A DNA stretch of 64,000 nt from Rhodosporidiobolus odoratus (GCA_034387635.1 JAOANU010000006.1:620001-684000), one strand, 5' to 3'; shown: positions 45,173-58,000, counted from the first letter of the stretch. Notes: generated from the letters alone by a model not told the origin. Numbers and translations are program-made.

Positions 45173-47369
45173 CTAACGCTCATAATGCCCACTCAGCGGG
45201 TTAACGCTTACATCGACATGCACAAACGCCCGTTCAATGCCTTCGAGTTCTTCGATCGCATACTGGGCTGCTTCGCCCACGTTGTGAGCGGTGGTGAGGG
45301 ACGTTTGGGCGGGGAGGACGATGTCGACTTCGCAAACTCGGCCCTGCAGACAAACCATGCATTCGTACACGATCAGCCTCCAGCTCCGATTGAAGAACAC
45401 CACGGTGCTCGCCATCCGAGCTCTACGATGTGTCTCGTCGAGAGTCTTGGCGGGGCAGAAATGGACATGACTGGGGTCAAACGCACCTCTCCCGCATAAT
45501 ACACGCTTAGGTGCTGGACCGCCGTCACCAACGGACTAAACCTCGTCAACAGGTACGCGATCTTCTGATGCTCCTGCGGCGGCGCTCGACGGCCAGTGAG
45601 TTTCCGCACATTGTCGAGGAGGGTCTGGGTCCATTCGATGATGACTGGAAGTATGGAGCCGCGCAGAGAAGAGAGTCAGTTGGGAGGGGCTATGTGATAC
45701 GAGGGGGAAGCAGGTGCGGAACGTACTGTAGAGGGAAAGGAGGGCACCGCCGAGAGCGTCGAGGTATTTGAACCGAAGAAGCTGACCAATGAAGGGGAAG
45801 AGGATGGAGAAGAAGTTGAAGACGATCTGCATCATCCCATGTATGAGCTATGATGTCAACGGTGGTAGAGACCGAGCAAACTTACATCGTTCTCAGCATC
45901 CTGCTGCAAAGCTTCCACACTGGCGCTCTTGATTGCTCTGCAGCTCAACCACACTCCAGCTTTGATGACGATGGTAGCCGCCATGACGACCAGCGCAGTA
46001 GGCGGCAGCACCGTCACGTCCAGATCAGGGTCGAAGAGTTTTTGGATAGATTCGATGAGAACTTGGAGGAAGGACGAGATCATGAAGACGCTGAAGACGA
46101 GAACGCCTAGGGGCTCCATGCTGCCATGTACAAGTGAAGTGAGCCGGACCGCGGTTGGAGGTTATAGGGGACCAGGACAAACCGTGATTTTCCAGTCGGG
46201 TAGATGTACTGAGACTTCCAGTCGCGGTGCTCGATGTACTTTGATGTGCCGAAGATGATCTAGGGCCAAAGCGGTCAGTCAATTTCTTGACTGTAAGAAG
46301 AGCCGGCACAAGAGGCAAAGTATGGTGTACGGAACAGACAGGGAAGGAAATGGGATGGGAGGCAACAAGGAGCAATGGGACGAGGTAGAGTGCGCACCAG
46401 CGTAGACAAAAAGTCCATTGCAGAGTCGACCGTTGAAGCCACCAGCGACATTGAGTGCGAAAGTAGGACGACCGCAATCTTCGCGCCGAGCAGGATAATA
46501 TTGATGACAATGTTGAGGTTGATGGCCCAAGCCACGGAGGTGCGATAGACTTCGTCCTTCTCGGCTGTCCGCTGCAGCAGGTAACAGGAGTTAGACGGGT
46601 GTGAGAGAGGAGAAGGAGCCGCTTGTGACCCCCTATGCGAAGAAGGAGGGGACAGAACCGAAGTGGAAGGGGGAGAAAAGGCGAAGAAACATACGGGCAT
46701 TCCAGCTATGAGCTCGCCCGTCGCCGCCTTGGTGCGAGCGTTCTCGAGAATCTCGTCGACCTCCTCAAAACCGTCTAGCTGCTCGTTCTGCCGTTCGTAA
46801 AACTTCCTCAGCTTTTTCGGCATGGCCTTGAGCTGTTCCGGCGACTTCCGGAAGCGTTCATACTCGCCCGCACGGTTGTCTATGAGACCAGCGAGCTGTC
46901 AGAGATCTAGGTCAGCTGGAAGAGATCGCCTGTCTTGGAGCACAAGAAGAAAACTCACGCGTAGCACGCTTTCTTGTCGGCTCAGCGGCGCTCCTGCCGC
47001 GCCCCCCGACTCGTTGAGGAGCAGAAAGCTGCCGTATCCATTCTCTTCCCGTACTGGGAGGCTCAAACTCCTCTTCGCCTTGCGTCCGTTGGCCAAAAGC
47101 GGTTGGGTTTCACCAAACCCAGCCGGACCTCGACTCTCGATGGCAGCTTCTTCATCCAGGTCGCAGAGCAAGTGGGGCGGTGGAGAGACTGGTCCAGCGT
47201 GGTTGGCTTCGTCGAGAGAGTTCTTGCGTCGCGAGTTGTGCTGAGCGGGAGGAGGTGGATGATGAGGTCGAGTCGCAGACGAGGCTGTGCGGTCCTTCGA
47301 GGTTGACCGGGACGCAGAGTTCGATTCTGAGTCTTCGTGAAGGACGAACGACGGTCTGGGCGGTGCCAT
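45173..47369 (-). CDS. Cation diffusion facilitator, probably Mn-type
   Basis: Eight exons (47369-46959, 46895-46695, 46571-46398, 46259-46183, 46120-45886, 45826-45727, 45644-45487, 45343-45173) join in phase to 508 aa. A disordered N-terminus is followed by a CDF core of about six membrane segments (INIILLGAKIAVVLL, EPLGVLVFSVFMISSFL, ALVVMAATIVIKAGVWLSC, FNFFSILFPFIGQL) and a C-terminal cytosolic ferredoxin-like domain (VCEVDIVLP...GIERAFVHVDV). The metal-site motifs are DSAMD and DAENDV, both of the DxxxD form that marks Mn-CDFs, rather than the HxxxD of Zn transporters. It likely exports Mn (or Fe) from cytosol to an organelle or outside. Its start codon lies 50 bp from the divergent SH3 gene. 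Confidence 0.9.
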
Positions 47370-47418
47370 CTCGGCACTTGAGGCTACTCGAGGCAGGTGC
47401 TTGATCAGCAAAGAACTG
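47370..47418. promoter_or_regulatory. Very short divergent intergenic region, CDF / SH3 gene
   Basis: Only about 50 bp separate the proposed start codons. Leaders or promoters must overlap coding sequence unless the SH3 gene starts later (47482). Confidence 0.4.
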
Positions 47419-48402
47419 ATGAGATGGCTGCAACTGGTTGACCACGCACTGATCGCTCATCCGGCGAAGCGCACAAGCAGCATGTGGTCCGCTGTTCTAC
47501 AGGATGCAGGCGAACGCGAAGCCTTCACATCCCTGATGGACGAATACTTTCGACGCCCTCCCCCACCTCATGCCTCAACTACAACAGCCCGACCACTGTC
47601 AATACAATCGAACTCCGCCTCGGTCCCACTGCCACCGCGCTCAACAGCTCCTACACTGTCGCCGCGGGCGTACGCGTCGCAGGGAACGCCAGGAGGGAGA
47701 CTGCCAAGGCGGGAGGAGGAAGGGCCGAAAAGACCGTCTGGCTTGTCAAGTACAAAGAGTACGTCTTGCCCGACTGCATCTCGTACGTATACCTCGCTCA
47801 TCAGTGTTCCCGCACACAGCTGTTGTGGGTGGGTTTGACGCGTCGAACAAGAAAAGCGTTTGTTCACTCTCTTTCCCTCTAGCACCCCGTCGCGCCTCAA
47901 CGTCTTCGTTCCGCAGCTCACCAAAGCGGTCTTCAGCTCAAAGGGTCCCATGAACCGCGCCGAGATGGAGAAGAAGGCGTCTGTAGGACCCCTCTACGTC
48001 AAACCGACTACCTCCACCAAACCTCTTGTCCTTCCACCGCGACGGGCAGGTACAGGTGCGCAGGGTGATGATAGGGTAAGGGCTCTGTACGACTATGAGG
48101 GGCAAGAGGCAGAAGATCTGCCGGTCAGAGAGGGGGAGGAACTGGTTATTGTTGAGCGAGGTGCGGTTTCTTCACCGCTTTTTCCTCGTCTTCTCCCTCG
48201 TCGGCCTCCCATGGGTCCAGACGTAGGGAAACGCTGGCTGTCGTCTGTCTTTCTGAGAGCCGCTTAGTCTTCATCCTCTTCGCACCGGCCGTTGACCGCG
48301 CCCTTTCGTTCTTTCCACGCAGTTTCCTCCGACTGGCTCCGTTGCCGTAATACCTCCGGCTCGACCGGTCTCATTCCCACTTCTTACGTTGAGCAGCTGT
48401 AG
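47419..48402 (+). CDS. SH3-domain protein
   Basis: Model: exons 47419-47486, 47588-47782, 47883-48160, 48323-48402, giving 206 aa (185 aa if the start is ATG 47482). The C-terminal SH3 domain is clear: ALYDYEGQEAEDLPVREGEE at the start, then DWLRCRNTSGSTGLIPTSYV at the end, with ALYDY, the Trp and the GLIPTSYV strand all present. SH3 domains bind Pro-rich peptides, often in actin or endocytic complexes. The N-terminal part (TIELRLGPTATALNSSYTVA...) has no recognised family. The 5' end is weak: the first 101-nt intron uses donor GTCCGC and was chosen because it restores the downstream frame. Confidence 0.7.
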
Positions 48403-48540
48403 CTTTGAGAAGAGTACCTTTGTAGCCTAGTCGCATACCGGAATTGTACTTCATACGCCAGACTGTGCTCCGCGGCTTTCCTTAGTTTTGGCCTTTAACT
48501 TTTCTCTCCTTCTTGACTTTCAGATAGACACTTCGCTACG

Positions 48541-50192
48541 ATGGCAGGCGAGCACTACACTATCACCTCGCGCGTTCCGCTCAACGACGGCGCTTCTTAC
48601 CCTCGATTCGGCTTGGGTGCGTCGACCTCATCACCTTCCCGAACCCCTCGATCTCGTTAGATAGCGACGAGGGTGGGCTGGGCAGATCCCCGCAGTACCT
48701 TTATAATGACAGCGCTCCTTGCCAGGTGTGTACGTGACTGAGCCGGGAGCAGAGACCTACAATGCCGTAACTTGGGCTCTCGAGGTGCGTTTACTTGGCT
48801 TCAATCGCGGCGCCTGACATGCTGACAGCTCTTTCGTGTCTCCACTAGGCTGGCTACCGCGTACGATCCTCTTCCAACTCGACCTCCTCACGGCGCAATG
48901 CTAACAGCCCCACCCTTCTCGCAATTTACCATCATCGGCCTTTCTTCGCCGTCGATTTCGTACCTGGCGGACATGCATGATAGCACATCGACGGCGCTGA
49001 ATGGTACGAGAACGAGCACGATTGCGGGCGAGCTATCAACGACTTTATCGCCCGCACCGGAACTCCTCGTAGCGAGATTTTCTTCACCACCAAGGTGTGC
49101 ATTTCTCCTTTCCCGCCATTTGCTTGCACTCCTAGCTGACTAAATCCTTGGTGAGGATGTTGTAGCTCATGCACAACCGTACCGACCCCGCTTGGGTCGA
49201 GAAATGCGTTGACGTTTCGCTCAAGAAGGCTGGGTTGGAGTACATCGACTTGTACCTTATCCACGACCCTAACGGCGGTCCTGAAGTCAGGAAGGCGATG
49301 TGGGAGGGATGCTGCAGGACCAAGGACACGGGCAAGGTTAGGTCAATTGGTGTCAGGTGCGTCAGGGTTTTACGCAGTCCGTCTCTAGTCTGCAGCAGGC
49401 GAGTAGGGCGATGCTGACCTAGCGTCTCGACACAGTAACTTCGGCGTTAAGCACCTCGAGACCCTTCTCGCTGACAAGCCCAAGTATGTTCCGGCAGTCA
49501 ATCAAATTGTGAGCTGTTTTTCCGCTTTCTGGCCGGCCCGCGTCGTGTTCTCGGCAGAGAGGACGTTCATCGACAGAATGGGATTAGAGGACGTTCATCG
49601 ACAGAATGGGATTCTTCAAAGTGCGCGGTGCACTGACAATGTGCCGCCTCCGCAGGATCTCCACCCCTTTATGACCCGCAACGAGCTCGTGGCTTACTGC
49701 GAAGGCAAAGGAATCGTCCTCGAGGCCTGGGCGCCCCTCGTCCGTGGTGAGCGCTTTAACCACCCTGTTGTTGTCGAGCTGGCCAAGAAGTATGGCAAGA
49801 GCCCGGCGCAAATCCTGGTTCGGTACGGGTTGGACAGGGTACGCTGCTCGTTCCCTTCCTCGTTATGCTTGGGACTGTACGTGAGACTATCCAGAGACTG
49901 ATTTATGGCACTCGACTGGGCAGGGCTTTATCGTCATTCCCAAGTCGACTAAGCAGAACCGTATCGCCGACAACGCCAACGTCTTCGACTTCAAGCTCGA
50001 GAAGGCGGATATTGACGTATGTTCCATCTTCCCCGTGCTCCTTCGCGTCTACTTACTGCGTCGCCCTGCAGCGCTTGACAGGCCTGGATGAATTCCTTGT
50101 CACCGACTGGGGTGAATCTCAGTCACCTTCTTACCCTTCCCCTGCCGTCACTGATCTTGTAACGCTTTGCAGAGGTTTCGACTGTGCCCTAG
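48541..50192 (+). CDS. Aldo-keto reductase
   Basis: Ten exons (48541-48616, 48726-48784, 48849-48860, 48984-49094, 49166-49356, 49436-49508, 49656-49838, 49924-50016, 50072-50111, 50173-50192) join in phase to 285 aa, typical for the family. AKR marks: DGAEWYENE with the catalytic Asp and Tyr, the Lys at the end of EIFFTTK, YIDLYLIHDP with the catalytic His, GVSNFGVKHLETLL, VNQIDLHPF, and the NADPH-binding IPKSTKQNRIADNANVFDF. It should be an NADPH-dependent carbonyl reductase in the cytosol; substrate unknown. One exon is only 12 nt (AGYR). Confidence 0.9.
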
Positions 50193-50506
50193 ATTGGCAT
50201 GTATGCTCTGCATTGCAACGGAAGACCAAGATTATTACTGCCAGCTTGAAGTATCTTCGAGTCAGCTCTGGCTCGACAGCTTCCTGCGCTCTATCGTCTC
50301 ACCGCCTGCCGCTTCACGTAGCACCGAGCACACCGATCGGTAGATCCGTCTGCCGCGTGCTGTCCGGCCCGCGTTGCGCCTTTCCTTCCGTTAAACGTGA
50401 CGCCGTTTTCCTCGCATACACGTTGAGGAAGTACGATTACGCCACGCAGACTCACGTTACAGTGATGGGATACGTCACACACACGCGCTGTCGCCTGAGA
50501 CCCGCG
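50193..50506. other. Convergent intergenic region
   Basis: 314 bp between the stops of the reductase and the next minus-strand gene. No gene seen. Confidence 0.45.
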
Positions 50507-51982
50507 CTACCGCTTGGTCAAGCTGAACACTCGCTTCAAGCCTCCGCCCTCTCCACCTCTGCCCACCTTTCCCTTCTCCTCTTCGTTTCCCGAACTCCTC
50601 TCCACCTCGCTCTCTATCTCGCGGAGTCCCCTACTAGGCTGCTCCACAGGCCACCTCCCCCTATCCAAAGTTCTCGGTACAACCCCCATCGGGAGGACCC
50701 AAGTCGCCGCCAGAACGACTCCGTCACCTTTGTCTTTCCCTTTGATCGCCTTCCAGTAGTAGGAGAGGGAGGAAACGATGGTACTGATGAGGGGGAGGAG
50801 GGATTTTAGGAGGAGACCGCCGGGGAGGGAGAGGAGGACGGTGTGGAGGCTGAAGAGGGGGAAGGGAAGACGAAGAAGGGGAAGGGAGGAGCATGGAGCA
50901 TAGAGAAGCCAGAGGTAGAGTCGGAGCAAAAGTTGGACGGAGTGTTCACAACAAACCGGGGAAGCAAGAGCTTAATCAGTAGAGCCCTCGCAGGTTCGAC
51001 AGAAAGAGGAGACGAACTTGGTCGAAAGCAAGGTAAGGCCGGCTGCGAGACTCTGCAGAGCGGATGCGACGGGCTCGACGTCGTCGCCGAGCTTCAGGAA
51101 TTGGGCGCGAAGAAAAAGGGGTGCTTAGGATGGGTAGTAGCGAGGAGAGAGAAGGAAGGAGCTCACTACTTCCTCGGGCAAGAAAATCTCGTACCCCCAC
51201 CATGTACACCTCACCGAGACCTGGTCCGTGGGCGGGTAAAAAACCTTGCCGGACCCGAAAGAACGTGTGAGTAGCCTTGACCTACTGTCAGACTCGGGAG
51301 TGGGAAAGCAGAAAAAAGCTGCACCTTCTTTGCCATCTTCGCTCTGACTGGTGCCGGCTTCCTCAGTTTCTTCCCTTCTTCTTCCTTGCGGTTCCACCCA
51401 AAGGACCACCACTTGCCGCCGTCCTCCGACCTCCGAGAAACAATTTCCTTCGCAGAAGGCGCGGGGCTGGATTGGACGGAACCATCTTCATGGATGCCCA
51501 CATCGACGTACTCGACGCTGTATGGGACTGATATGACTGAAGGAGCTGAAGGTGGTCTTGTCGAGACTGGGGCCAAGGGGATCGAGACGCAGATTGACCC
51601 GTCGTCCAGTATTTGCTGCTTTTCTTTCCCGTTCTTTGGCTCTGTTGCACGGAAGAGGTGAAGAGAGAGCAGAGCGTTCGACAGATCTAAATGGGAGTTG
51701 CTGGCGGATGTCGGGACTAAGGCATCGAGCGCTTGCCAGACTGAAGATGTTTCGTCTTTGCCATTCAGAAAGGACGGCCGCAGGAGCTGCGCCTGCTCGC
51801 ACGCGACATGATTATTCTGTATACCTGAGTAGGGCATATCTGTGACGTACGAGCAGAGTGAGGGCTTGAGGCTGTAAAAACTGAGCCTCATCCGTCGCGG
51901 CAAGAAGAAAAGGCGGCGAGGTGGAGAGGGCGGTTTGTAGGCTGCGTGCGAACGTCGAGGCATCAACAGACTGGAAAGACAT
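50507..51982 (-). CDS. Unknown fungal protein with a C-terminal hydrophobic region
   Basis: Five exons (51982-51851, 51792-51325, 51244-51167, 51091-51018, 50849-50507) join in phase to 364 aa. The soluble N-terminal part reads ...SVWQALDALVPTSASNSHLD..., then a distinctive Trp-rich block (VSVRCTWWGYEIFLPEEVL), a helical stretch (VEPVASALQSLAAGLTLLS) and a hydrophobic hairpin near residues 235-285 (LHTVLLSLPGGLLLKSLLPL, ISTIVSSLSYYW). A short basic tail follows (LKRVFSLTKR). It may associate with a membrane. I do not recognise the family. Splice choices were made to keep frame and codon preference, and the 168-nt last intron is the least certain. Confidence 0.62.
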
Positions 51983-52373
51983 CACCGATGACTTGAGACT
52001 TCAGGAAGAAGTAGCAGAGAAGCTAAGAGAGATGGATGAAAGCGAGGGGGAGGAAGCGGAGGACCCAAATGATACGCACGTGAAGAGACCTGAGCGGCGC
52101 GCGGATGTCTGAATAGATGGGTGGGATGTGCGGCCAAAATGAAGGTCTTGTCACGATCGGCGGCAGTATACTATGCCGAGAACAGCACCAGCTTGGAGCG
52201 GCAGAGAAAGGTCGACCTTCTCAACTGCGCAGAAAGGGCAGATTGTTGCAGGTGTTTGCAATATGCATACATACAGTTCTTCCACCAACTGCGATACTCA
52301 GAGAGACTGCTATGTATGCTTTAAGTGTCCGCCTCACCGCTGCCGCGCTGCCCGACTGCCCAGTCAGTCCAGC
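51983..52373. other. Intergenic region between tandem minus-strand genes
   Basis: About 390 bp between the start at 51982 and the pantothenate kinase stop. No gene seen. Confidence 0.4.
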
Positions 52374-54429
52374 TCAAGGTGCTCTCCCCCGTTCCCGCTG
52401 CACTGGCGGTACCTCCCCATTCGGCGTTTCCGCCTCGCCGATGTTCTTGAGCCATGCGCCAATGCCGCCGAGGTAACCTTCGTGACGCAAGAAGAGGGCA
52501 CGTTTTGTGCCTTTTGACCAGAAGCGGATGGCATAGGATAAGGTGGAGATGGTCGCGGCGTGTCCTGTTTGTTTGGCAGAGGAGTGGAATGAGCAACGAG
52601 GCGCGAGAGATGAAGCGGTGCAAGACGCGAACGTACCTCGGATGAACCCTCCACCAAAGTAGATTCGGTCGAGGTTGTGCTTTTCTGCATTCATGTAGCT
52701 GCGCAGTGGAGGAGCATGCGACAGTAAGTACGACCTTCACGGGGCAGACAGGAGGAAAGACGCACGCGATTTGCCCGATATTGTTCGAGATAGCGTAGAG
52801 CAAACTCCGACTGATGTCCTCCGCCTTGAAGCTCTTTCTCCGTTCCTCTTCCTCTTCCTCATCGCCTTCCCCTTCGGGGGCATCGCTGTGACTCTCGCCC
52901 TTCCTGAAAACCTTGCCAAACGAAGAGGCGATGGTGGAGGACTTGAGTCCGATCTTCTGGTAGTCCTGACCATAAATATCGCCGACAAGCATGTCGACCG
53001 AGGAATTGTCGCCCTTGTCGGCCAGGGCGAGCATGTCTGCAAAGCGGTACATCAGCTCGGTTGCATATTACAAGGCGTATCTGCACGTAACCGACAAATG
53101 AACTGCAAGACGTACCATCAAAGCTCCGCGCCCCCGTCAACAAGCTCAACAGTCCCCACAGCGTGCCCCCTCCCAGACTCGTCCCGCTGATTCGCTCAAA
53201 CTTGCCGTAATCGTCCACCTTGATGATGGACACTCCCGAACCGATATTGACCAGCAAGCAAGGGAATTGTGCTGGAGTCGGATTCGAGTCGAATTTGATC
53301 GAGTATTGCGGAGGATTCGGGGAGGGTCGGGGGAGCTCATCTCCCACTCCTAGACTGGAGGAGGGCGAGGCGGATGTATGCAAGGGGAAGAAAGAGTCGT
53401 CGGCGGGCGAAGGAATGGGAAGAGGCGTCGAGGAGGAACCCGGTGTACAGGGGATGTTGACCGCCGAGAGTGCCCGCTCCTGCGGGTGCGAGATAGCCTG
53501 AACCAGCTCATCCGAGTACCAGAATACCTCGTTAGGGATCTCCATCACGAAGCCCAACCCTAGAACTAGACACTCCATCTCTTCCTCCCTCCTGACTTCA
53601 ATGCCCAACTCGTCCCGCAGCCGCGCATAAAACTTGTGCGCCCCGCCTCCTGTAGCCATGATCTTGACATTTCGTTTCATCACGTCTATCGGCACGCGGT
53701 TCGAGGCAGCCGACGAAGAAATCAGGGTCTGGAGGAAAACGATGAGGGAGGAGAGGTCGGTGGTTTCGAATTTGACAAAGTTCAGTCGACCGCCAGAGGG
53801 GATGCGGGAAGCGGAAGAGCGTCGTCGAAGATGGGTTTGAAAGGGTATGTAGGCGGGTCCTCGTGCTGACGCTGAGGGAGAGCTGGAGACGGGACGTTGC
53901 TGTTGCGCGAGAGACTTGGGGCCGAGAATACCGTTGGGTACTGCCGGTGTTGGTGGAGAAGGTGTTCGACGCTGCTGTTGGGGAAGGGGCTGAGACGAGG
54001 TTGAGGCGACAGGGGAGGACGGAGCGGGAGAGTCGATGAAGGGCGAAGACGAGGGCTTGCCGTTCAGGGTTGGTCGATGCGAGTGAGGTGGAGTTCGCGT
54101 GAAGTAGACGACTTTGGCCAGCGACCCGCCAATCTGAGGGAGGCAGCAGCATGTTCAGTTTGAGAAGGTGGAACTCGGCAGACGAGGAGGGAACCCACAT
54201 CGACAGCGATATGCGAGATCATTTCCTCATGGTGTGGCAGGTAGACCTCGGGACTGGAGTGTCGAGACGAGTAGTAGGTCAGCGGCAAGACAAGACTTGA
54301 AACAAGCAGGACATGTAGGAAAGAAAGTGCGTAGACGTACTCTTCTGAGCTGCTGGAGACGATCTCTGCCCCCCGTACATCGACGAGAAGCTGTGTTCCA
54401 GCGGGCGAGGGTAGTAGTCGGTCTTCCAT
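52374..54429 (-). CDS. CAB1: Pantothenate kinase (eukaryotic type)
   Basis: Six exons (54429-54341, 54253-54199, 54133-53116, 53036-52766, 52698-52637, 52564-52374) join in phase to 561 aa. The N-terminal ATP-binding segment is split by an intron and reads [14 protein letters not shown]. Other family blocks: [96 protein letters not shown] and [20 protein letters not shown]. It phosphorylates pantothenate, the first step of coenzyme A synthesis; yeast has one essential copy (Cab1). It is larger than the yeast enzyme because of Ser/Pro-rich insertions after the N-terminal motif and after residue about 240. Confidence 0.94.
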
Positions 54430-55027
54430 GGGTGGTGGTGAGGTTATGGAACCCCGAGGCGAAAGAGAAGCCAAAGTTGCAAGGGTGGTGGGGCTCGAAC
54501 GCTCTCGAGGAAAAGGGGAACGGCTCTAGCAGGTGGTTTCGATGCGGCTGTCTCCTCTGGTGGGTCCAGTCGGGTCGAGCGAATTGAGTGTGGTACGAGA
54601 TGCGGAGATTGGGGTTGACCCGAGGCGATGAAGATGGGCGGGCGAAGGGACGGCAAGAGGCAGCGGTCGGTGTCCGCCTAGGTCGCTGTGATGATGCTAA
54701 GGTGTTGTGTCGCACGCAAGTGAGCCAGACTGAGCTGAGCAGCAACACGAAGACGCTCAGCCGGAACGTTCCCCGCACTTCCGAGCCGGAGTTGACCAAG
54801 TCTAATCAAACCTAGTCACACCTACAAACGAGAAACTGGTTGAATACATTTACCCGATAGGGGATTAGACTTGATTAGGTTTGCTTCACACTGAGCTCGA
54901 AGGCTTCCGCCCAAGACTCGCTCACATCGTTCGCCCGTGTCCATCGCTGCTGGTCCAGCTAGACAAGCGCTCAGCCGCACGCGTACACTCTTAGCAATCT
55001 TTCTAGACCACCCAGACTTCTCTAAAC
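54430..55027. promoter_or_regulatory. Divergent promoter region, pantothenate kinase / SPB1
   Basis: About 600 bp between divergent starts. A near-palindromic pair GACTTGATTAGGTTTG / CAAGTCTAATCAAACC lies around 54797-54885. No assigned site. Confidence 0.45.
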
Positions 55028-58000
55028 ATGGTACGTCCACTTGTCCTGCTCCCCCTCACCGCCACACTTTCGCTCACCTCTGTTACTTGTCGCTCGCAGG
55101 GTAAGGATCAGAAGAAGACGGGAAAGGGTATGTCGTCCACTTCTGCACTCCCCCGGGCTGTAGCTAATATCGCAACTCTGATTCAGGGCGTCTCGACAAA
55201 TGGTCCGCCTTGAACCCCTCCCTTTCAGTCCGCAACAACCTAGCTGATCGTTCTCTTTGCGCCCGATCACAGGTACCAGCTCGCCAAGTACGTCTAGCTT
55301 GCTCCCCCTCCTGTCTTACCCGCGCTGATCTCGCTTCTCTCGCAGAGAGCAAGGTTACCGTGCCCGTTCCGCCTTCAAGCTTGTCCAGCTCAACCGCAAA
55401 TATGACTTCCTCGCCAATGCCCGCTGCGTTATCGATCTGTGTGCCGCCCCCGGTGGTTGGCTGCAGGTGGCCTCCAAGCAGATGCCTCAGCAGAACAGCC
55501 TCATCATTGGTGTCGACCTCGTCCCCATCAAGCCTATCCCGCGTTGCATCACCCTGGTCGAGGATATCACCACTGAGAGCTGCAGGAGGGCGCTTAGGGC
55601 GGAAATGAAGGACTGGAAGGCGGATGTGTGCGTTTTCTCTCTCATCTCTGATTTGGGAAGGCCATGCTGAATATACATGTCCCTCACAGCGTCCTGCACG
55701 ACGGTGCGCCGAACGTCGGTTCCGCCTGGGTGCAAGACGCTTTCACCCAGGTCGAGCTCGTGCTCGCGTCCCTCAAGCTCGCCGTCGAGTTCCTCGAGAA
55801 AGGCGGAACCTTCTGTACCAAGGTTTTCCGTTCCAAGGACTACAACTCGCTTCTCTGGGTCTTCAACCAGCTTTTCACCAAGGTCGAAGCCACCAAGCCC
55901 TCCTCCTCTCGTAACGTCTCTGCCGAAATCTTCGTCACCTGCCAAGGTTTCCTCAAGCCCGACAAGATCGACCCCAAACTCCTCAACCCCAAATTTGTCT
56001 TTGCCGAGGTAGATGGACTTGTCGACGAGGACGCGCCGAAGCAGAAGACGTCGTCGACCAACCCCCTCGCCGCGCTTGAAGGCAAGACCATCTCGACCAA
56101 GGACGTCCTTACTCCGACCACCTTGAATGTCTTTGCGCCGGAGAAGAAGCGCAAGCAGAGGGAGGGGTACGAGGATGGCGACATGACGCTGTATAAGGAA
56201 TGCAGGGTGATGCAGTGGATCAAGAGCGATGACCCCATCGGTGTGCTGGGTTTGGTGACGAGGATGCGCTTTGCGGACGAGGAGGACAAGAAGTGCGCCG
56301 CTCTCTACCTCTATCAGACCTCATTAAGATACTGACGAAGGCCCTGTTTGCAGGCTATTGAAGAGTCCGCTCACCACCGACGAGATCAAGCAGTGCCTCG
56401 ACGACTTGAAGGTTCTCGGTAAGAAGGACTTCAAGATGCTGCTCAAGTACCGCTCTGCCATTCGGGAAGACGTACGTTTCCCAGCATTCTGGACGGGAGA
56501 CTTTGAGCGCTCACACCGTCTCCTAATTGCAGCTCGCCCTCGATGTCAAGATTGACGAGAAGGAAGAGTTGACGGAGAAGGTTGAGGTTGAACCGCTCAA
56601 CGAGGAGGAGCAGATTACCGCTGAGGTGCGACCCATCCCGCTCAGCTCCAAGCTCTTGCGTGCTCACGCAGTCCTCCTCGTTCGTAGCTCGATCGCCTCG
56701 CTCGGGAAGAAGGCCTCAAGAAGCGTCGTGTTCGTCGCCGCGAGAACGAAAAGAAGCAGCGCGAAGTTCAGCGTATGCAACTCAACATGGTCACCCCGAT
56801 GGATATCGGTCTCGAGCAACAGGATGGGATGACCTCGGAGATGTTCGACTTGGGCGAAGTTGAGGGAGGAAAAGTCCGCCGTGGCGTTCAGGGCGGTCTC
56901 GCCAGCGATGACGAGGCTGACTTGAGCGAGGAGGATGAATCGGCTGCGAAGACGGGGAAGGCTCGCATGCCTATGCAGATCATCCCGGACGTGGCGGAAG
57001 AAGAGGAGGACGAGGACGTCTCGGATGACGAGCGTCGTACTCGGCGCCTCGAGGAGTCGCTCGATCTACTCTACGAGTCTTACCAGCAGACTAAGCTCGA
57101 ACGCGACGCCAAGCACAAGGTGAAGGAGCAGAGGCGACGCAGGGCGGCAGCTGAAGGTGGCGAGTGGGGCGGGATCAAGGGCGACGGTTCGGAGGCCGAC
57201 AGCGACGAAGGCTCGGACGACTCGGACGTGGACGATGACCCGGCGCCTCAGCCTTCGAGCGACGAGGACTCCTCGGACGAGGAGGGCGAGGCGGTAAAGC
57301 CCGTTGCTGCACCGGCGAAGAAGCTCAAGGGCAAGAAGGCCGATGCAGCGGCTGCAGCAGCGTCGGCCAAGGCGGATGCAAAGCTGCTCACCAAGCTTGC
57401 GCCGTCAAAGGTCCTGTCTGGAGGCGCCAAGTCTCGCCAGGCCGAGATGTGGTTTGACCAACCGGCGTTCCAGGGTCTCCCTGGCGGTCTCGACGCTCTG
57501 CTGAATGGCAGCGGAACGGACGAAGAGGGCGCGGCGTCAGATGACGACATGGAAGGAGACGAGGAGGGTGTGCGAACGGTCTGGGACGAAATGGAGGACG
57601 ATGAGGCGGTGGAAGAGGACGGGAGCGATGCCAGCAGTGATGATGACTTTGCGGGAGCGAAAGAGGAATTTGTCGAAGACGAGGAGATGGAGGCGGAAGC
57701 GGACCTTGATGCGCAGGAGCAGGCGGAGATTGCCAAGGCAGAGCGGATAGCCAGTGCGTCTTGCGCTTCCCGTATTCGTCTCGAGATGCTTTTACTGACA
57801 TGGTTTCCTTCCCTCAGAACTCGGCTTGACGACCGCCGAAGCTATGACCCTCGCTCAGCAGCTCGTCAACCGCGAACGCACCAAAACCCAACTCGTCGAC
57901 CAAGGCTTCAACCGACACACTGACGTTGTTGGCGGCGACGGTCTCCCCACTTGGTTTCTCGACGACGAGCAGCGACACTTCCGTCACAACATCCCCGTAA

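Noticed and set aside
47568..47951. Alternative frames over the SH3 gene (minus and third plus frame)
   Set aside because: Codon preference and the phase into the clear SH3 exons support only the frame chosen.
54797..54885. Imperfect inverted sequence GACTTGATTAGG / CCTAGTTTGATTAGAC near the PanK-SPB1 promoter as a transposon terminal repeat
   Set aside because: Too short and imperfect, with no coding region between the arms. Could be a chance or regulatory palindrome.
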